Assembly: GCA_030044345.1 (NCBI GenBank)
Contig: JASHVY010000523.1
Coordinates: 1-5,680 of the forward strand
From: Acetobacteraceae bacterium
Lineage (GTDB): Bacteria > Pseudomonadota > Alphaproteobacteria > Acetobacterales > Acetobacteraceae
Direction: 5' to 3'
Length of the DNA: 5,680 nt
Shown: positions 4,513 to 5,680 of the stretch, one piece after another
Layout of the letters: the number at the start of each line of letters is the position of its first letter
Numbering within the stretch: position 1 is the first letter of the stretch
Made by a program: the position numbers and the translations under genes
The notes under the pieces: model-generated
Told to the model about the DNA's origin: nothing
The model's input: only the letters and a program-made list of their open reading frames with translations
Databases searched by the model: none

Positions 4513-5525
4513 TAGCCAAGGGCCGCGGCCAAACGCTCAGCCGCCGCTTCCTTTTGCGGCAAGGTCGCGCCCGCCTGCCAGGCAGCCTCGGCCATCTCGC
4601 GACGGAGCACGCCGTCGAAGATGAGCCGCCGGAGCGATTTTGCGAGCTGCCCATGATCTCCGGGCGGAGCCACGATACCGGCTTCGGGCGGGATCTCGGG
4701 CACGGTTGCGGGATCGCCACAGATCGCCACCGGCAGGCCGCGCTTGAGCGCCGCAGCGGCTTTCATGCGGTAGCCCGGCCCGGCAGCGGCGAGGGCGAAG
4801 ATGTCCGCCGTCTGCCACAGCGCCTCCGCCTCTTCGGGCGACGCAAAGCGCACCCGTGCGACGAGGCCGAGCTCGCCGGCGAGGCGCACGAGAGAGGCAG
4901 CATAGTCCGGGTCGGGCGCGGCGCCGACGATGCAGAGTCTCCAGTCGAGATCGATGAGCCCGGCGAGAGCGTTGAGCAGAACCTCATGCGCGCTGGCCGG
5001 CAGGAGCACGCCCGGGGCGAGAATCAACACGCCCGGTCCGCCTGATCCACGCGCGCGGGAAAGCGCCGGTGTCGGCGGCGCGATAACGGTGATGCGCCCG
5101 CGCGGCACCGCCGCTTCCCGCACGATCGCCTCGGCCGCGGCTTCGCTGCTGGCGATGAGATCGGGTGAGAGCGCCAGCACCTGCCGCTCGGCAACCGCCA
5201 GCCATTCCCGTTCCGCCTCGGGCAGGCCCGAAGCCTCGGCGAGCGGCTGATGGGCCAGCACCACCGCGCGCCGCGCGCCGAGCTGCGGTGCGAAAGGCGC
5301 GAATGCGGGCAGCACCGAAAGGGCGATCAGCGGCCGTGTCTCCGCATTGAGCCCCTCCCAGGCCGCGCGCGCGGCCGTATAGGCGGCTTCGTCGGCGAGC
5401 GGTGCACGGCCGGCAAGCGCGCGCACAGGCACGTCGAGCGTTGCGGTGAGCCGCAGCGCATAGAGATCCAGGCATGCCTCGGTCAATGCGGACGCCAAGA
5501 GGACGAGATTTGGTGTGCCTGGCAC
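4512..5525 (-). CDS. GT4-like glycosyltransferase with degenerate donor-site motifs
   Basis: A 337-residue protein from the GTG at 5525. The fold looks like GT-B, family 4: an N-terminal half ending in SPDLIASSEAAAEAIV and GRITVIAPP (about 120-151), then a C-terminal donor half with VLILAPG (166-172), DWRLCIVG (194-201), TADIFALAA (239-247), GLPVAICGD (263-271) and AGIVAPPGD (282-290). The canonical donor-site Arg/Lys after the first strand and the E-x7-E motif are not seen; the stretch where they belong reads AGPGYRMKAAAALKRG. Start choice: GAGGG lies 8 nt before GTG 5525. A TTG at 5540 overlapping the glcB stop, or an ATG at 5582 well inside glcB, are alternatives. It follows malate synthase G by 11 nt, so the two are probably cotranscribed. 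No signal peptide or membrane helix is seen. Acceptor and donor are unknown; it may be inactive or use an unusual donor. Confidence 0.72.
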   Translation of the reverse strand: MPGTPNLVLLASALTEACLDLYALRLTATLDVPVRALAGRAPLADEAAYTAARAAWEGLNAETRPLIALSVLPAFAPFAPQLGARRAVVLAHQPLAEASGLPEAEREWLAVAERQVLALSPDLIASSEAAAEAIVREAAVPRGRITVIAPPTPALSRARGSGGPGVLILAPGVLLPASAHEVLLNALAGLIDLDWRLCIVGAAPDPDYAASLVRLAGELGLVARVRFASPEEAEALWQTADIFALAAAGPGYRMKAAAALKRGLPVAICGDPATVPEIPPEAGIVAPPGDHGQLAKSLRRLIFDGVLRREMAEAAWQAGATLPQKEAAAERLAAALG

Positions 5526-5533
5526 GTCCGCTG

Positions 5534-5538
5534 CCCTC
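5534..5538 (-). promoter_or_regulatory. Ribosome binding site of the glycosyltransferase gene
   Basis: On the minus strand GAGGG overlaps the glcB stop codon and stands 8 nt before GTG 5525. It favours that GTG over the TTG at 5540 and the ATG at 5582, and suggests reinitiation by ribosomes finishing glcB. Confidence 0.55.
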
Positions 5539-5680
5539 AAACCGTGTCCTTCGCCTCGCGCCGATAGCGATGCAGGATCCACTCCGTATAGCCGTTCGGC
5601 TGCTCGCGGCCTTTGAAGACGAGATCGCAGGCAGCGTGGAAGGCCGGCCCGTCGAACCCGGGCGCCATCGGCCGATATTC
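5537..5680 (-). CDS. glcB: Malate synthase G, C-terminal 47 codons
   Basis: The frame enters from the right edge and ends at a TGA (5537-5539). The visible end reads [18 protein letters not shown], then [18 protein letters not shown] and a basic tail [10 protein letters not shown]. This is the characteristic C-terminus of malate synthase G, whose members end with a YRPMAP segment and a QPNGYTEPILH-like segment followed by a basic tail; here Trp stands where Pro is usual. The enzyme condenses glyoxylate with acetyl-CoA to give malate in the glyoxylate and glycolate pathways. Only about 6-7 percent of the ~720-residue protein is visible, so active-site residues cannot be checked. The glycosyltransferase starts immediately downstream. 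Confidence 0.88.
   Translation of the reverse strand, partial: EYRPMAPGFDGPAFHAACDLVFKGREQPNGYTEWILHRYRREAKDTV

Overview
The window reads as chromosomal DNA of a GC-rich alphaproteobacterium. The grounds are the GC-ending codon use, a methylcitrate-cycle pair, malate synthase G, a lysine/arginine-repeat histone H1-like protein and intergenic palindromic repeats that resemble, from memory, those of Hyphomicrobiales (Rhizobiales). The order is an inference and only moderately secure. There is no rRNA, tRNA, CRISPR array or transposase.

Left half, plus strand: the 3' end of prpD (2-methylcitrate dehydratase, MmgE/PrpD family) runs to 836. A 232-nt gap follows that holds three copies of a 43-bp palindromic repeat plus one unrelated hairpin. 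Then comes a complete citrate/methylcitrate synthase, prpC (1069-2199). Together these two genes serve propionyl-CoA breakdown through the methylcitrate cycle. A 458-nt stretch (2200-2657) follows, with a weak terminator, a sigma70-like promoter candidate overlapping its T-run, a 14-bp palindrome, two doubtful small ORFs and a leader hairpin. It leads to a short, very basic histone H1-like gene (2658-3041) built on 63-bp tandem repeats and closed by a textbook Rho-independent terminator (3067-3096).

Right half, minus strand: three co-directional genes converge on the histone-like gene. In transcription order they are the last 47 codons of malate synthase G (glcB), a GT4-like glycosyltransferase starting 11 nt after the glcB stop, and, after a 70-nt spacer carrying a strong stem-loop, an OtnK-type four-carbon acid-sugar kinase (formerly DUF1537). 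The spacing suggests that at least glcB and the glycosyltransferase are cotranscribed.

The shared theme is use of small organic acids: propionyl-CoA (PrpD, PrpC), glyoxylate (GlcB) and 3-oxo-tetronates (OtnK). I see no clear new defence or mobile system. The points most worth a second look are the structured repeats between prpD and prpC (variant bases keep pairing in the plus-strand RNA), the glycosyltransferase whose donor-site signature residues appear to be lost, the orphan otnK with its stem-loop leader, and the histone H1-like gene with a possible translationally coupled small ORF ahead of it.
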